DNA of 5,617 bases from contig JAGVII010000180.1 of NCBI GenBank assembly GCA_020056155.1, positions 1-5,617 on the forward strand, in the 5' to 3' direction. The notes below the pieces were generated by a model. That model was not told where the DNA came from and made no database searches. It was given only the letters and a program-made list of their open reading frames with translations. Below, in pieces: positions 5,281 through 5,617 of the stretch (positions are counted from its first letter, which is position 1; every line of letters begins with the position of its first letter). A program made the translations under genes and the position numbers. The stretch comes from Afipia sp. (GTDB lineage Bacteria > Pseudomonadota > Alphaproteobacteria > Rhizobiales > Xanthobacteraceae).

Positions 5281-5320
5281 GAGAGGCAAGTTTACTTGAG
5301 AGGCAAGTTTACTTGAGAGG
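5281..5320. repeat. 17-bp tandem duplication across the stop of the GyrI-like gene
   Basis: GAGAGGCAAGTTTACTT occurs twice back to back (5281-5297 and 5298-5314, identical), followed by the first six bases of a third unit (5315-5320). On the minus strand the unit contains CTCAAGTAA, the last codons and stop of the upstream gene, so the stop region is copied once behind the real stop. It looks like a recent slippage or short-repeat duplication with no effect on the protein. Each unit can form a weak ACTTG/CAAGT hairpin. Confidence 0.9.
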
Positions 5321-5617
5321 GACGAACACGTTGATGACGAGCTTGTCTTCCGTGGTTGTCAGCGGATCGGTGACGTATTCCTCGATGAACGTATCCTTGG
5401 CTTCCTGCTTCTTCTCATCGAGGTGGTTGGTGATCGCTTCATAGGTATTGTCCATGTTGTCGTAGGAGCCGTGATGGACGAATTTCAGCGCCGGGCCTTC
5501 GGGCGATGTGCCGATGCTCATGCCCCTGGCGAGATTCTTCGGATCCTGGTCGACCGGGATTTCGGCCTGAAAGGTGAAGCCCGCATCGTCGGTCGAGGTG
5601 TAGACGATCAGGGATGA
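5309..5617 (-). CDS. GyrI-like effector-binding-domain protein, C-terminal part (runs off right edge)
   Basis: The frame is open to the right edge, and 102 residues before the TAA at 5311-5309 are visible. The visible part reads YTSTDDAGFTFQAEIPV, then EGPALKFVHHGSYDNMDNTYEAITNHL, then FIEEYVTDPLTT and the final strand KLVINVFVPLK. This is the second half of a GyrI-like / AraC effector-binding (SHS2-type) domain: a G-x-Y near the central helix, and a glutamate (EEY) at the position that lines the ligand pocket in regulators such as BmrR. No DNA-binding domain can be seen here. From memory, related proteins in Bradyrhizobium are stand-alone and exported, but the N-terminus is outside the window. 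An internal ATG at 5521 is not the start, because conserved domain sequence continues upstream of it. The ligand is unknown. Confidence 0.85.
   Translation of the reverse strand, partial: SSLIVYTSTDDAGFTFQAEIPVDQDPKNLARGMSIGTSPEGPALKFVHHGSYDNMDNTYEAITNHLDEKKQEAKDTFIEEYVTDPLTTTEDKLVINVFVPLK

Noticed and set aside
1..5617. CRISPR array, tRNA or rRNA genes, integrase, toxin-antitoxin or phage genes
   Set aside because: I saw no regularly spaced repeats, no tRNA cloverleaf with a TTC-type arm, and no protein of these kinds on either strand.

Overview
The window looks like chromosomal DNA of an alphaproteobacterium, most likely from the Bradyrhizobium / Rhodopseudomonas / Nitrobacter group (order Hyphomicrobiales). 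The reasons are the high GC content, protein sequences that read like members of that group, and three kinds of interspersed palindromic repeat that I remember as common between genes in those genomes. The lineage call rests on recognition, not on a search.

Left part (1-3225, minus strand): a translation and secretion operon in the order ffh (SRP GTPase), rpsP (ribosomal protein S16), rimM (16S processing factor), trmD (tRNA m1G37 methyltransferase, cut by the left edge). rpsP and rimM abut exactly (TAA directly followed by GTG). The ffh-rpsP and rimM-trmD gaps each hold one copy of an 82-bp palindromic repeat. The two copies lie in opposite orientations and so bracket the rpsP-rimM pair. A TTGACT-17-TTTAAC promoter candidate for ffh lies at 3197-3225, which would give a leader of about 230 nt containing hairpins and a second kind of palindromic repeat (2979-3067).

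Middle (3324-4382, plus strand): a gene divergent from ffh encodes a metallo-beta-lactamase-fold hydrolase of the UlaG / NAPE-PLD-like type, with a complete metal-ligand set and an N-terminal twin-arginine signal.

Right part (4383-5617): a third palindromic repeat (about 4423-4533) fills the gap between the convergent hydrolase gene and a SIMPL-domain (DUF541, YggE-like) exported protein on the minus strand. Upstream of it on the same strand is the C-terminal part of a GyrI-like effector-binding-domain protein, cut by the right edge. A 17-bp tandem duplication covers its stop codon.

The genes are ordinary housekeeping and envelope genes, and I see no defence, CRISPR, phage or novel multi-gene system. 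The most unusual content is the repeat architecture: three families of structured repeat in four intergenic gaps, including an inverted pair inside an essential operon.
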